64,000 nt of DNA from Chloroflexota bacterium (GCA_014584575.1 JACTMP010000003.1:226643-290642); one strand, 5' to 3'; positions 27,661 through 36,376 are shown, numbered from the stretch's first letter. Notes: generated from the letters alone by a model not told the origin. Translations and numbers: made by a program.

Positions 27661-27692
27661 AAGGGTCACGGCCGTATACGGCCGTGACCCTT
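27661..27692 (+). terminator. Perfect 32-base palindrome between micro-ORF and MFS gene
   Basis: AAGGGTCACGGCCGTA is followed at once by its exact inverse, with two ACGGCCGT octamers inside. As RNA it makes a long GC-rich hairpin. There is only a short T run after it (TTATT), so it may act as an attenuator or as a protein-binding site rather than a full terminator. Confidence 0.6.
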
Positions 27693-27735
27693 ATTCCCAC
27701 ATCAATGCACAGGCAAAAAAGGGGAGAAAAGCATT

Positions 27736-29025
27736 ATGGACAGTGCACTTTCCACGTCAGAATCTGTTGTCATACAGCGTCATGTATTAGCTTCGCGTAA
27801 CTTTCGCCTTTTGTGGTTGGGGCAGGCCATTTCCACCTTTGGCGACAAATTCAGTGAAATCGCCATTCCCATTATGATTTATGCCATCACTGGTTCAGCC
27901 ATGCAATTGGGGCTGGCTTTTCTCACCCAAACCCTGGCCGCCTTGATCTTTGGCCTGTTTGCCGGTGTCATTGCCGACCGTTGGAACCGGCAGCAAACCA
28001 TGATCTGGTCAGATGTCATTCGCGCCGTTTTGATTTTCGCCATCTTACTGGCGCCCTTGCTGCCATTAACCACCACCGGACAATTGGTGGCGCTTTACAG
28101 CTTGAGTTTTGTCATCGCAGCCGTCAAGCAGTTCTTCTTACCGGCCAAAATTGCCACCATCCCGGAAACGGTAAACGAAGAGCAACTCATGGCTGCCAAT
28201 TCCTTAGACCAGTCCACAATGACCCTGGTCGGTTTTTTGGGTTTTGCCGCAGCCGGTCTGCTGGTGGAGGGAGTAGGCATCCACACCGCCTTTGTGATTG
28301 ATGGGTTCACCTTCCTGGTTTCTGCTTTATGTATCATCCTGATGCGCTTGCCCACAGCCGAAACCGCAGCAGGTGAAACCGTGCCTAAACCAGCGGTTAT
28401 TGCCGGTATTCGCGCCGGTTTTGCCCACGTGTGGCATGTGCCCATCTTAAAGGGGACGATGTTACTCAGTCTGGTAGCGCCATTGGCGGTGGGAGCCACC
28501 CAGGCCTTGTTGTTGATATTTGCCCGCAACGTGTTGGGGGCAGGCGCTTTTGGCTTTGGTTTGCTGGAGGGGGTGTTTGGGTTGGGCATTGCCTGTGGTG
28601 CGTATATTTTGGCACGATTTGCGGCCGATGTTGCCCGCGGTCGTTTGTTGGCTGGTGGCGTTATCGGTATGGGGGTAGGCCAGTTTCTGGCAGTGCTTTT
28701 ACCTCTCTGGCTGGCCTCGTGGTATGAGGCCAGCACGGCTTTGCTACTGGCTGTGTCCCTCCCTTTCTTTTTCCTGGGTGCGGTTTGTAACGCGGCTGTA
28801 TTTATTGGGATTCGTACCATTGTGCAGGAGAATGCACCGCGCCCCATGATCGGCCGTGTCTTTAGCGTGATTATGGTGGTGAGCAGCATGGCTATTGCTG
28901 CCGGCGCCAGTCTGGCAGGATTGGCTGACTGGCTGGGTGTGGGGCCGATGCTGATTCTCTGGTCTTTGGTGCTAATTCTCACCGGTGTATTGGCGCTCGG
29001 TTGGAAAACGTTTCGGGAGGCGTAA
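27736..29025 (+). CDS. Major facilitator superfamily transporter
   Basis: A 429-residue MFS protein with about twelve helices, of the exporter type related to EntS and macrolide-efflux families. It starts VLASRNFRLLWLGQAISTFGDKFSEIAIPIM and carries the cytoplasmic loop 2-3 motif in FAGVIADRWNRQQTMIWSD (family pattern GxLaDrxxRkxv). ATG at 27736 follows GGGGAGAAAAGC. It is followed without any gap by a peptidase gene (TAAATG). Export of a small molecule or peptide is the usual role of the group. The substrate is unknown; the GYSWTG peptide is a speculative candidate. Confidence 0.9.
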   Translation: MDSALSTSESVVIQRHVLASRNFRLLWLGQAISTFGDKFSEIAIPIMIYAITGSAMQLGLAFLTQTLAALIFGLFAGVIADRWNRQQTMIWSDVIRAVLIFAILLAPLLPLTTTGQLVALYSLSFVIAAVKQFFLPAKIATIPETVNEEQLMAANSLDQSTMTLVGFLGFAAAGLLVEGVGIHTAFVIDGFTFLVSALCIILMRLPTAETAAGETVPKPAVIAGIRAGFAHVWHVPILKGTMLLSLVAPLAVGATQALLLIFARNVLGAGAFGFGLLEGVFGLGIACGAYILARFAADVARGRLLAGGVIGMGVGQFLAVLLPLWLASWYEASTALLLAVSLPFFFLGAVCNAAVFIGIRTIVQENAPRPMIGRVFSVIMVVSSMAIAAGASLAGLADWLGVGPMLILWSLVLILTGVLALGWKTFREA

Positions 29026-30513
29026 ATGTTGGCAATACCCGTTGCCCCTGCGGTAGCTCTGGCCGATTACCAACGCCGGGCGGAGGATTTTTGGCAGGTG
29101 GAAGTTACAGCGCAATATCGGGCGCAAGCCGGGTTAACTGCGGGCGCGGAGTTGGCGTCCGTCTATGAGGCCCATGCCGATCTGTTTTCGATAGATGTCG
29201 CGCAAGAGCTTATTGACATGGCCCGATCGCTGCCTGACCGTGATTATCTTTGCCTGGCGGCTTTTGCGGCCATGCGTTATTTGCGCCAGGTCGCTTTGCC
29301 TTGTGATGAGGCGTTTTGGGAACAGTTGGGCAAGGCGATGTTGCCGTGGCAGGGGGGGGCCTTGCCATTTTTTGCCACCACCGGGCTGCTGGCTACGGAA
29401 TCAGACCCGGCGCTTCGACGGCTTTTGTACCAGGAGCGCGGTGCGTGTGTCAGTGAAAATAACCACACCTTGCTGGAACGATGGCGTCACATTGATGCGG
29501 CGGTGGGATTGTTAGGTTATGAAACCTATTACGCTTTATGTGATGAATTGCGGGGCCTGCGGCTGGAAAGCCTGGAATTGATGGCGCAAACGTTTCTGCG
29601 GGAAACGGCCGTGCCTTACTTCCGTGCCCTGTCCTATTGGGGACAAATGATGCTGGGCACTTCCCAACCAGACGCCGCCGATATGTTTTATTTGTTGCGC
29701 GGCCACCAGTTTGACGCCTTGTTTCCGGCCGATCAGTTAGAAACGGCCGTCTACAAGACCGTTCGCCAGTTGGGTTTTCCACTGGGAAGCGCCGCTGGTT
29801 TCGCTGCCGGTTTAGAGATAGATTTAGAACCGCGCCAGGGAAAGTCACCACGGCCGTTTTGTGCCTTTATCCATGTGCCGGATGAGATCAAGCTGGTCAT
29901 CAATCCCGTGGGTGGGCATCAAGATTATAAGGCGGTGTTCCATGAATTGGGACATGCTTTGCACGGCCTACACATTTCCGCGCATCTGCCTTTTACCGCC
30001 CGTTATTTGGGCGATGATTCGGTGGGGGAGGCTTTTGCTTTTGTCTTTGAGCAATTACCCACCAACCCGTTTTGGTTAAAAGGGGTTCTGGGGACATTCA
30101 ATGACAGCACCTATGTGGACTATATGCGGTTTACGCGGCTGCTGTTTGCCCGGCGCTGTGCGGCCAAAGTGCTGTATGAAAACCAACTGCACCTGGGATT
30201 GTCTGATCCGGCACAATTTTATACGGCCGTTCTCCAGGAACATCTGGGACTCAATATCTCCCCTGCTTACTATTTGCTGGATGTGGACGATGGCTTTTAC
30301 AACGCCCAATACTTCCGCGCCTGGATGTTGGCAGCCCAGATCACCGTCTGGCTGGAAGCGCAACTGGGTCGGGAATGGGTCTGCTCTGCGAGCACAGGCG
30401 CACTTCTGAAAACCTTGTGGCAAAGGGGGCAGCCTCCCGCTGAGGTGGTCTCTACCCTGGTTGGGCAACGTAATCTGAATCCTGAAGCCTTGATACGGAG
30501 CTTTGTAGCTTAA
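29026..30513 (+). CDS. M3-family zinc metallopeptidase (oligoendopeptidase F-like)
   Basis: A 495-residue cytoplasmic-looking peptidase with no signal peptide. The zinc site is FHELGHALHGLHIS near residue 305 (HExxH), with the downstream glutamate in DDSVGEAFAFVFEQL about 25 residues later, as in M3 enzymes. It is a little shorter than typical PepF (about 600). Family members cut short peptides of roughly 6-17 residues. Its ATG follows the MFS stop directly, so the two are made together. With the micro-ORF upstream, this suggests peptide turnover, by inference only. Confidence 0.9.
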   Translation: MLAIPVAPAVALADYQRRAEDFWQVEVTAQYRAQAGLTAGAELASVYEAHADLFSIDVAQELIDMARSLPDRDYLCLAAFAAMRYLRQVALPCDEAFWEQLGKAMLPWQGGALPFFATTGLLATESDPALRRLLYQERGACVSENNHTLLERWRHIDAAVGLLGYETYYALCDELRGLRLESLELMAQTFLRETAVPYFRALSYWGQMMLGTSQPDAADMFYLLRGHQFDALFPADQLETAVYKTVRQLGFPLGSAAGFAAGLEIDLEPRQGKSPRPFCAFIHVPDEIKLVINPVGGHQDYKAVFHELGHALHGLHISAHLPFTARYLGDDSVGEAFAFVFEQLPTNPFWLKGVLGTFNDSTYVDYMRFTRLLFARRCAAKVLYENQLHLGLSDPAQFYTAVLQEHLGLNISPAYYLLDVDDGFYNAQYFRAWMLAAQITVWLEAQLGREWVCSASTGALLKTLWQRGQPPAEVVSTLVGQRNLNPEALIRSFVA

Positions 30514-30581
30514 CGGCCGTAGCCCACAGATTTCCCAGCGCCGATTGCTTCAAACCGCAATCATTTTTCTTTAATCTTTAG

Positions 30582-30609
30582 TTGACACATCAACTATTCC
30601 GTTTATAAT
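30582..30609 (+). promoter_or_regulatory. Consensus sigma-70-type promoter for the CBM48 gene
   Basis: TTGACA at 30582-30587 and TATAAT at 30604-30609, spacer 16 bases: both boxes match the textbook consensus fully. The expected start point is near 30616. A terminator-like hairpin stands 35 bases downstream, before the coding region. Confidence 0.85.
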
Positions 30610-30650
30610 GTGCCCTGCCCTGGCGAATTTTTAGACCAGGAATGATGTTG

Positions 30651-30685
30651 AAAAAAGAGCCGCTCCGAGAATGGGCGGCTTTTTC
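30651..30685 (+). terminator. Leader hairpin with U-tract (attenuator candidate)
   Basis: AAAAAGAGCCGC faces GGGCGGCTTTTTC. This is a GC-rich stem with an A-run before and a T-run after, the full form of a Rho-independent terminator. It stands between the consensus promoter and the ribosome site of the 30708 gene. Upstream, CCTGG (30620) and CCAGG (30636) can form another stem. The gene may be under attenuation, or a short RNA of about 70 bases may be the main product. Confidence 0.75.
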
Positions 30686-30707
30686 TATGCAATTGGAGGC
30701 AATAAAA

Positions 30708-31007
30708 ATGGTTAAGAAGAAGTTTTTCAAAACAAGTGAAGAGTGTGAAATTACCTTTGAAGTCAACAACGTAGAAGCGCAAGAAGTAGTATTGGTTGGT
30801 GAGTTCAATGGCTGGACACCAGTCGCCATGAAACCTGCCAAGAATGGCCCGTTCCGCGCCAAAATTCGGCTGCCGAAAGACGGCCGTTACCAATTCCGTT
30901 ATCTGGCCGATGGGCAAAACTGGCTGAATGATGAAGCCGCCGACGCCTACTGGCCCAACGAACACGGCAGCGAAAACAGCGTGGTCTATACCTTCTCCGA
31001 AAACTAA
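30708..31007 (+). CDS. Small CBM48/glycogen-binding-domain protein
   Basis: The start at 30708 follows TTGGAGGCAATAAAA; the longer frame from 30642 would translate the terminator hairpin. The 99-residue protein is a single isoamylase N-terminal/AMPK-beta-type carbohydrate-binding domain: VVLVGEFNGWTPVAMKPAKNG near residue 28 and DGRYQFRYLADGQNWLND near 58. Such stand-alone domains bind glycogen or act as partners of glycogen enzymes. The regulated leader (consensus promoter plus terminator) suggests strong and conditional expression. No glycogen gene is adjacent. Confidence 0.9.
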   Translation: MVKKKFFKTSEECEITFEVNNVEAQEVVLVGEFNGWTPVAMKPAKNGPFRAKIRLPKDGRYQFRYLADGQNWLNDEAADAYWPNEHGSENSVVYTFSEN

Positions 31008-31026
31008 ACCTGACTTGTTTGGTAAA

Positions 31027-31070
31027 ACAAAGAGAGGGCGAGTAATTTACTTGCCCTCTCTTTTTCTTTC
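31027..31070 (+). terminator. Rho-independent terminator after the CBM48 gene
   Basis: AAAGAGAGGGC and its inverse GCCCTCTCTTT flank a 13-base loop, followed by a T-rich run (TTTCTTTCTCC). It also faces the 3' end of the convergent antiporter gene. Confidence 0.88.
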
Positions 31071-31084
31071 TCCTGTTTGTCGCA

Positions 31085-32395
31085 TCAGGTTATATCTTCC
31101 ATAGGAGACTCATGGATAGGCATCGTGGCGGGGGTAAGCAGCACGGCCGTTGCCGGGTTACGCGCATAATCCAACCGCCGATACACCAGTTCAAAAATGG
31201 GTGAAGCCATTAACGTCGTTACGACCGCCATCACCACCATAACTGTAAACATGGTAGGCGTAATCACCCCCCGCTGCAACCCGATATTCAGCAAAATAAG
31301 CTCCATCAAACCACGCGCATTCATCAACGTGCCAATCGCCATCGCTTCCCGATTATTCTCACCGCTCAATCGGGCCGCCCCCCAACAGGCTACCCCTTTG
31401 CCCAAGATGGCTACCAACACCACCAACAGGGTAATGCCCCATAATGCAGGCGTCACCACCAGCCCCAACTGTGTGTTCAAACCGGAGTAAATAAAAAACA
31501 ACGGCAAGAGAAAATTAGTGGTGATAGGTTCCAGCAGTTTGTTCAAATCATGGGTAATACGGCCGCGCGGCATAGCAATGCCCAGAATAAACGCGCCAAA
31601 AACTGCGTAAATGCCGACTGCATCGGTATACCACGCACCCAACATCAACAGCAGCAAAATAAAAGCCAGCAACGGCCCATTCACCCCTTGCTGTTTTTCG
31701 GCGATAGGCCCCAGGCGCACCAACAACCGCCGCGCCGGCCCTAAGACTACTAATGCATACAAAATGCCGCCGCCAATAGCCATGACGGCAATCATGGGAT
31801 CACCGCCGAAACTGGCAAGCACCACCGCCAGCAAACACCAGGCAGCTGCATCATCAATCGAACCGGCCGCCAAAGCCAGTGTACCCAACGATGTGCCAGA
31901 TAATCCCCGCTCGTAAATGATGCGGGCCAACATGGGGAAGGCAGTAATTGACATGGCGGCGCCGGTAAATAACATCGCTTCCCAGGGCAGAACCTCTGGC
32001 GAAAATAAGTCGTGGTTTTTCAACATCAGGAGCGCAACCAATCCACCTAATAAGAACGGGGTGGCAATACCCGCAAATGAAACCATAGCCGCGCTCTTCA
32101 ACCGGTTACTGATCAGCCCGACACTAAATTCAGTGCCTATGAGGAACATATACAATACCAGCCCTATCTGGCTAATGGCATATAAAATGGTTACAGACTC
32201 TTTGGGAAATAGCGACGCCTGTACATCCGGAAACAAGGCACCGAACAATGAGGGGCCTAATACCACACCGGCAATCATTTCCCCCACAACCTGCGGTTGA
32301 CCAACTTTTTTCGCCAATAACCCTACCAATCTTACGGCAACGAGGATGACTCCTAATTGTAGAAACAAGAGGATGGACAATTCGTGATTTGACAT
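31085..32395 (-). CDS. CPA2-family cation/proton antiporter (KefB/NapA-like)
   Basis: The start at 32395 (MSNHELSILLF) is chosen because the helix-rich domain begins there; the longer frame adds 43 residues of poor quality. The 436-residue product has about 12-13 helices and no C-terminal TrkA-N domain. Seen are VGQPQVVGEMIAGVVLGPSLFG near residue 30 and the ion-site region AAGSIDDAAAWCLLAVVLA near 150, holding the paired aspartates of the electrogenic branch. It would exchange Na+ or K+ for protons. Hairpins border the gene on both sides. Confidence 0.92.
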   Translation of the reverse strand: MSNHELSILLFLQLGVILVAVRLVGLLAKKVGQPQVVGEMIAGVVLGPSLFGALFPDVQASLFPKESVTILYAISQIGLVLYMFLIGTEFSVGLISNRLKSAAMVSFAGIATPFLLGGLVALLMLKNHDLFSPEVLPWEAMLFTGAAMSITAFPMLARIIYERGLSGTSLGTLALAAGSIDDAAAWCLLAVVLASFGGDPMIAVMAIGGGILYALVVLGPARRLLVRLGPIAEKQQGVNGPLLAFILLLLMLGAWYTDAVGIYAVFGAFILGIAMPRGRITHDLNKLLEPITTNFLLPLFFIYSGLNTQLGLVVTPALWGITLLVVLVAILGKGVACWGAARLSGENNREAMAIGTLMNARGLMELILLNIGLQRGVITPTMFTVMVVMAVVTTLMASPIFELVYRRLDYARNPATAVLLTPATMPIHESPMEDIT

Positions 32396-32504
32396 ATTTT
32401 CACCCAATGTGATTGATTTGATCCGCAAATTTATCTTAGAATAATCAAGCTGGAAATTTAGCAAGCATCCCTTTCTTCTCTGCTTTCCTAACCTAAAAAT
32501 GATC

Positions 32505-32549
32505 AAAGATGGCGCAGATTTCACCCATTAAGAAATCTGCGCCATCTTT
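32505..32549. terminator. Long hairpin between antiporter and kamA
   Basis: AAAGATGGCGCAGATTTC is the exact inverse of GAAATCTGCGCCATCTTT, an 18-base stem with a 9-base loop and a TTTCATTTT run on the plus strand. On the minus strand, where both neighbours are read, it comes after the 32620-34029 gene. Confidence 0.8.
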
Positions 32550-32619
32550 CATTTTCACCGTTCACGGTGGGCAAACGCTGCTGCTCAGTTTTTGGAAGAG
32601 TGGGGGCAGGAAATAAATA

Positions 32620-34029
32620 TCAGGGCACGGCCGTTTCCGCCTTTTCCGTCTCACCGGCCGTTACCAACTTCGCTGGCTTGCTCTGTTCCCCCTCCATCGC
32701 CCCCACGCCCAATGGCTGCCATTTAGCTGCCAATTCACCGCTGCGCAGGCGGTGTTCGCTGCCGCCCCGCGCATGGGTACTGTCAAATCCTTCCGGTTCA
32801 ATGGTCATACGCTGCCCTTCCAGTAGACCAAAGATGCCTTCCTGTCCCGGTTCCAGGCGGCGGCGCACTTCATACTGTTGCAACTCCACTTCGTGCGGAT
32901 CATAATCCAGCGGTTCGGCGTAAGTGGTGATGAACCCTTCAAAGTTGCGCAGTACCGTCTTGCCCGTCCCTTGTGAAAGGACGTAATTGGGCATCACCGG
33001 AATTTTCCCGCCGCCGCCGGGCGCGTCCACCACATACGTCGGCACGGCATAACCAGAGGTATGGCCGCGCAGCCCTTCGATGATTTCAATGCCCTTGCTG
33101 ACGCTGGTGCGGAAATGACCGGCCCCTTTCACCAGGTCACACTGATAGAGGTAATACGGCCGTACCCGAATCTTCACCAACTCATGCACCAACTGCCGCT
33201 GGATATGCACGGAATCATTCACCCCCGCCAGCAGCACACTCTGGTTGCCCAATGGCACCCCCGCCCGCGACAGCCGGTCACACGCCGCTGCCAGTTCTGG
33301 GGTGATCTCTTTGGGATGGTTCACATGGATATTCATCCACAGCGGATGGTACTTTGCCAGCATCTCGCAGAACTCCTCCGTCACCCGCTGCGGCAGGAAA
33401 ACGGGCACCCGCGAACCAATGCGGATAATTTCCAGATGCGGAATGGCTCGCAGCCGCCCCAGGATCATGTCCAGTTGTTTGGGGGCCAGCACCAGCGGGT
33501 CGCCGCCGGAGAGCAGCACATCCCGGATTTGGGGTGTGCGCTCAATATAGGCTATCTGCGCGTCAAACTCCTGGCGGCTGAACGTTTCGCCGGGGTCGCC
33601 CACAATACGACTGCGGGTGCAATAGCGGCAATAACTGGCGCACTGCGTGGTAATAAGCATCAACACCCGATCCGGGTAACGATGCACCAGCCCCGGCACG
33701 GGCGAATGTTTGTCCTCGGCCAGCGAATCTTCCATCATCGCCTCAAAGGGGACAATTTCGCGGCTGGTGGGGATAATCTGTTTGCGCACCGGGCAGTGAA
33801 TGTCGTTTGGGTCCATCAGGCTGGCAAAATAAGGGGTGATGTCTACCCGGAACAGATTGTTGGTTTGCAATGCCTGGCGTTCGCTGTCGGTCAGGTTGAC
33901 AACCTGGGCCAATTCGTCCAGGCTGTTCAGGCGGTGGCTCATTTGCCAGCGCCAATCACTCCATTTTTCGGCCGGTATATCTTGCCAGAAAGGAGCGCGG
34001 GTGTGAATGGTGGGGGTTAATTCATTCAT
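32620..34029 (-). CDS. kamA: KamA-family lysine 2,3-aminomutase (radical SAM)
   Basis: A 469-residue radical SAM/PLP enzyme of the KamA family, which moves the alpha amino group of lysine to the beta carbon. The [4Fe-4S] cluster motif CxxxCxxC appears as CASYCRYCTRS near residue 135. SGGDPLVLAPKQLD near 178 and the PLP region with YVVDAPGGGGKIPVMPNYV near 345 match the family. The C-terminal tail (about 50 residues) is Ala/Glu-rich and not conserved. A beta-lysine acetyltransferase (AblB) is not in the window. Instead the next upstream gene is an ATP-grasp ligase. Some KamA homologues act on other amino acids. Confidence 0.92.
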   Translation of the reverse strand: MNELTPTIHTRAPFWQDIPAEKWSDWRWQMSHRLNSLDELAQVVNLTDSERQALQTNNLFRVDITPYFASLMDPNDIHCPVRKQIIPTSREIVPFEAMMEDSLAEDKHSPVPGLVHRYPDRVLMLITTQCASYCRYCTRSRIVGDPGETFSRQEFDAQIAYIERTPQIRDVLLSGGDPLVLAPKQLDMILGRLRAIPHLEIIRIGSRVPVFLPQRVTEEFCEMLAKYHPLWMNIHVNHPKEITPELAAACDRLSRAGVPLGNQSVLLAGVNDSVHIQRQLVHELVKIRVRPYYLYQCDLVKGAGHFRTSVSKGIEIIEGLRGHTSGYAVPTYVVDAPGGGGKIPVMPNYVLSQGTGKTVLRNFEGFITTYAEPLDYDPHEVELQQYEVRRRLEPGQEGIFGLLEGQRMTIEPEGFDSTHARGGSEHRLRSGELAAKWQPLGVGAMEGEQSKPAKLVTAGETEKAETAVP

Positions 34030-34177
34030 AGTTAGTCCTCATCAATAGTGGTTGGATTGTAGCCGTGGCGCGGTTAGAAACCGGCCACAACCAGTGTAAG
34101 CAGCCGATATTAACAGACTGCTTACTCCATTATCCTCAAATTGGAGAGCGCGGGCATTAGTACCGGGTGACAAAGGG

Positions 34178-34232
34178 GTTTGTAGTAGGCGCTTTAGCGC
34201 GGATAGAGGGCGATAAATCGCCTACTACAAAC
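34178..34232. repeat. GTTTGTAGTAGGCG inverted-repeat element, copy 1
   Basis: GTTTGTAGTAGGCG and CGCCTACTACAAAC are the exact ends; the interior (CTTTAGCGCGGATAGAGGGCGATAAAT) is only partly self-complementary. It lies in the gap between kamA and the ATP-grasp gene. Two more copies are at 41779 and 60244. Confidence 0.88.
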
Positions 34233-34237
34233 AGGTT

Positions 34238-35419
34238 TTAGCGGGAGGTCGTGCGGGGGAGAAGGAGGGCGGGTTCGGCAACGGCCGTGTCCGCCAATTG
34301 ATGGATAACGGGGCGCGGCAAATTAAACCGTTCCGCTGCCAGATACAAAATCTCAGTGATGAGCACTTCGTAAGGCATTCCCTCGGCGCGGGCCATAATG
34401 CACACATCACTGACGGCCGGGTTCAGTCCCGGCAGCGTGTTGATTTCCAGCAACATTGGTTGCCCGGCAGCATTCACCCGAAAATCAATACGGGAAACAT
34501 CACACGCGCCGATGGCTTCGGCCGCCTGTCGGGTGAGGGTGTACAACTGGTCGCGCAAGTCATCTGAAATATCAGCCGGGCATAGATAAGCAGGCGCACC
34601 GTGTTCGTCCAGTTCCAATGCTTTAGCGGCGTGGCCATAGACGCCGGGCGTCACACTGCGGCTGGCGTCAATCTCCAGCACGGGGAAGAAGTGATAACCT
34701 TCAAAATTGTAGAGATACGGCCGTGTGCGCCCCCCCGGAAACCCGCGATTCCCAATGTACCCTACCGTAAATTCACGGCCGGTGAGCAGTTCTTCTACCA
34801 GCGCCGGTTGGCGGTAAGTTTCAATTACCCAGGCCACCTGCGGACGCAGGTCGGCCTCATTGGTCACGATGGACTCTGGCCCCATGCCCATGCCTGTGCC
34901 TTCACGGGCCGGTTTCACAAACAGGGGGTAAGCCAGCGCCGGGTCAATGGGCTGGTCGCTGCTGGTAAATTCCTGAAAATGAGCGGTGGGCAGCCCCATA
35001 CTCTGCCAGATACGCTTGGTCTGGGTCTTGTCCAATGACAGGGCATTGGTCAGCACGCGGGAAGCGGTGTAGGGAATGCCCATCAATTCGCACAGAGCCG
35101 GTACGTGCGCTTCGCGGGCGTCGCCACCCATACCTTCGGCGATGTTGAAGACAAAATGGGGGCGTAAGTTGATAAATGTTTCGGGTAAGGTGTGGTCGGC
35201 CATGCAAATGTGGACAAAATGGCCGTCGGCTTCCAACGCGGCGGCGATAGATTCCACCGTTTCGCGGGCGTCAAACTCCGCGCCGGCATCGGGCGGTTGA
35301 CCCGGCTGCCAATACATCTGGCTCTTGAGATTGGCCGTCAGGGCAATGCGCCAGGGGGGTTTGCGTAGACGACGTTGAGGGGGGTGCCCATTGATCTGTA
35401 AATTCTCATAATAATCCAT
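34238..35419 (-). CDS. D-alanine-D-alanine ligase-like ATP-grasp enzyme
   Basis: The start at 35419 (MDYYENLQING) follows AAGGAG; the longer frame has no site. The 393-residue protein has the DdlA/DdlB-like ATP-grasp domains: FNIAEGMGGDAREAHVPALCELMGIPYT near residue 90, PLFVKPAREGTGMGMGPES near 165, and the metal-binding RIDFRVNAAGQPMLLEINTLPGLNP near 320. True Ddl enzymes have an N-terminal catalytic Glu and a Ser/Tyr loop which I cannot place with confidence. The N-terminal extension (HPPQRRLRKPPWR) is unusual. As an upstream neighbour of kamA it could join beta-lysine or another amino acid to a carboxylate; peptidoglycan D-Ala-D-Ala synthesis is the alternative. Confidence 0.82.
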   Translation of the reverse strand: MDYYENLQINGHPPQRRLRKPPWRIALTANLKSQMYWQPGQPPDAGAEFDARETVESIAAALEADGHFVHICMADHTLPETFINLRPHFVFNIAEGMGGDAREAHVPALCELMGIPYTASRVLTNALSLDKTQTKRIWQSMGLPTAHFQEFTSSDQPIDPALAYPLFVKPAREGTGMGMGPESIVTNEADLRPQVAWVIETYRQPALVEELLTGREFTVGYIGNRGFPGGRTRPYLYNFEGYHFFPVLEIDASRSVTPGVYGHAAKALELDEHGAPAYLCPADISDDLRDQLYTLTRQAAEAIGACDVSRIDFRVNAAGQPMLLEINTLPGLNPAVSDVCIMARAEGMPYEVLITEILYLAAERFNLPRPVIHQLADTAVAEPALLLPRTTSR

Positions 35420-35644
35420 CTGAAATCTCCTTACTCGGCTACCTGTAGCCAAAAGATTTAGAAAATCATCTGGCTCTTTTTGGTTAAGTTTGTAAACATC
35501 TGTATTGTAAAAGTGGCAGGTAAAAGATCGAGCAGTTGATCCCTTGATTGCCAATTTCTAATCTGGCGGGTTACAATTGGCAGGCCACCCGGCAGCCTGC
35601 CACCAGGCGAGCACTGAAGTGGCAATTTTGCAGGCACAGAGGTA

Positions 35645-36376
35645 ATGATAAACCCGGCTTCTCCAGTTTTCCGTATTTTGGTAGTTGATGATAGCGATAC
35701 GTCTTTGTACACCGCCGAACGTTATCTGCTCGATGCCGGTTTTCAGGTGATGACGGCAAAATCGGGTGAGGAAGCGCTGGTGGTAATGGAAGAGATGGGC
35801 TTGCCACACCTGGCGTTGGTAGACATCAATATGCCGGGGGGCATGGATGGCTTTGAGTTTTGTGACAAAATGCACCAGTTTTGTGATGTGCCGGTGATCA
35901 TGCTCACGGCCGTTGACGATGAAGATGTAATCATCCACGCCATTGAAGATTATGCCGAAGACTACATCAAAAAGCCGGTCAGTCCCGGCGAGTTGGCGGC
36001 ACGGGTGCGGCGGGTGCTGCACCGGTTAGGAGAGTTTGCTCTGCCCCTGGAGAGTTACACCCGCGCCGATGCTGATCTGGCTGTCAATTTTGTGCGTGGC
36101 GAGGCTGTGGTGCGCCAGGAAAAGGTGATGTTGACGCCAACCGAAACCAAACTGCTCTATCTGCTGATGCGCTCGGCCGGCCGATTATTGACCACCAATT
36201 ACCTGATCCGGCGCTTGTGGCCGGATGATGCGCCCCGATCACACGAAGACCGACTACGTGTATACATTCACCGGCTGCGTAACAAAATTGAACTATCGCC
36301 CACCGAACCCCACTACATCATCTCCCGGCGCAATAAAGGGTATATTTTTACATACGAGGCTTCTAAACATGAGTGA
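35645..36376 (+). CDS. OmpR-type response regulator (first of a tandem pair)
   Basis: A 243-residue response regulator. The receiver domain has the acidic pair in ILVVDDSDTS, the phosphoacceptor in HLALVDINMPGGMDG, the switch residue in MLTAVDDEDV and the lysine in YIKKPVSPGEL. The C-terminal winged helix (about 145-235) is of the OmpR class: LTPTETKLLYLLMRSAGRLLTT, then RLRVYIHRLRNKIE. It overlaps the next gene by eight bases. The two regulators share layout and about half of their residues by eye. No kinase is adjacent. Confidence 0.94.
   Translation: MINPASPVFRILVVDDSDTSLYTAERYLLDAGFQVMTAKSGEEALVVMEEMGLPHLALVDINMPGGMDGFEFCDKMHQFCDVPVIMLTAVDDEDVIIHAIEDYAEDYIKKPVSPGELAARVRRVLHRLGEFALPLESYTRADADLAVNFVRGEAVVRQEKVMLTPTETKLLYLLMRSAGRLLTTNYLIRRLWPDDAPRSHEDRLRVYIHRLRNKIELSPTEPHYIISRRNKGYIFTYEASKHE

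Noticed and set aside
33061..34020. 319-codon plus-strand ORF opposite kamA
   Set aside because: Antisense shadow of a radical SAM gene with an intact cluster motif; His/Gln-rich and without a domain.
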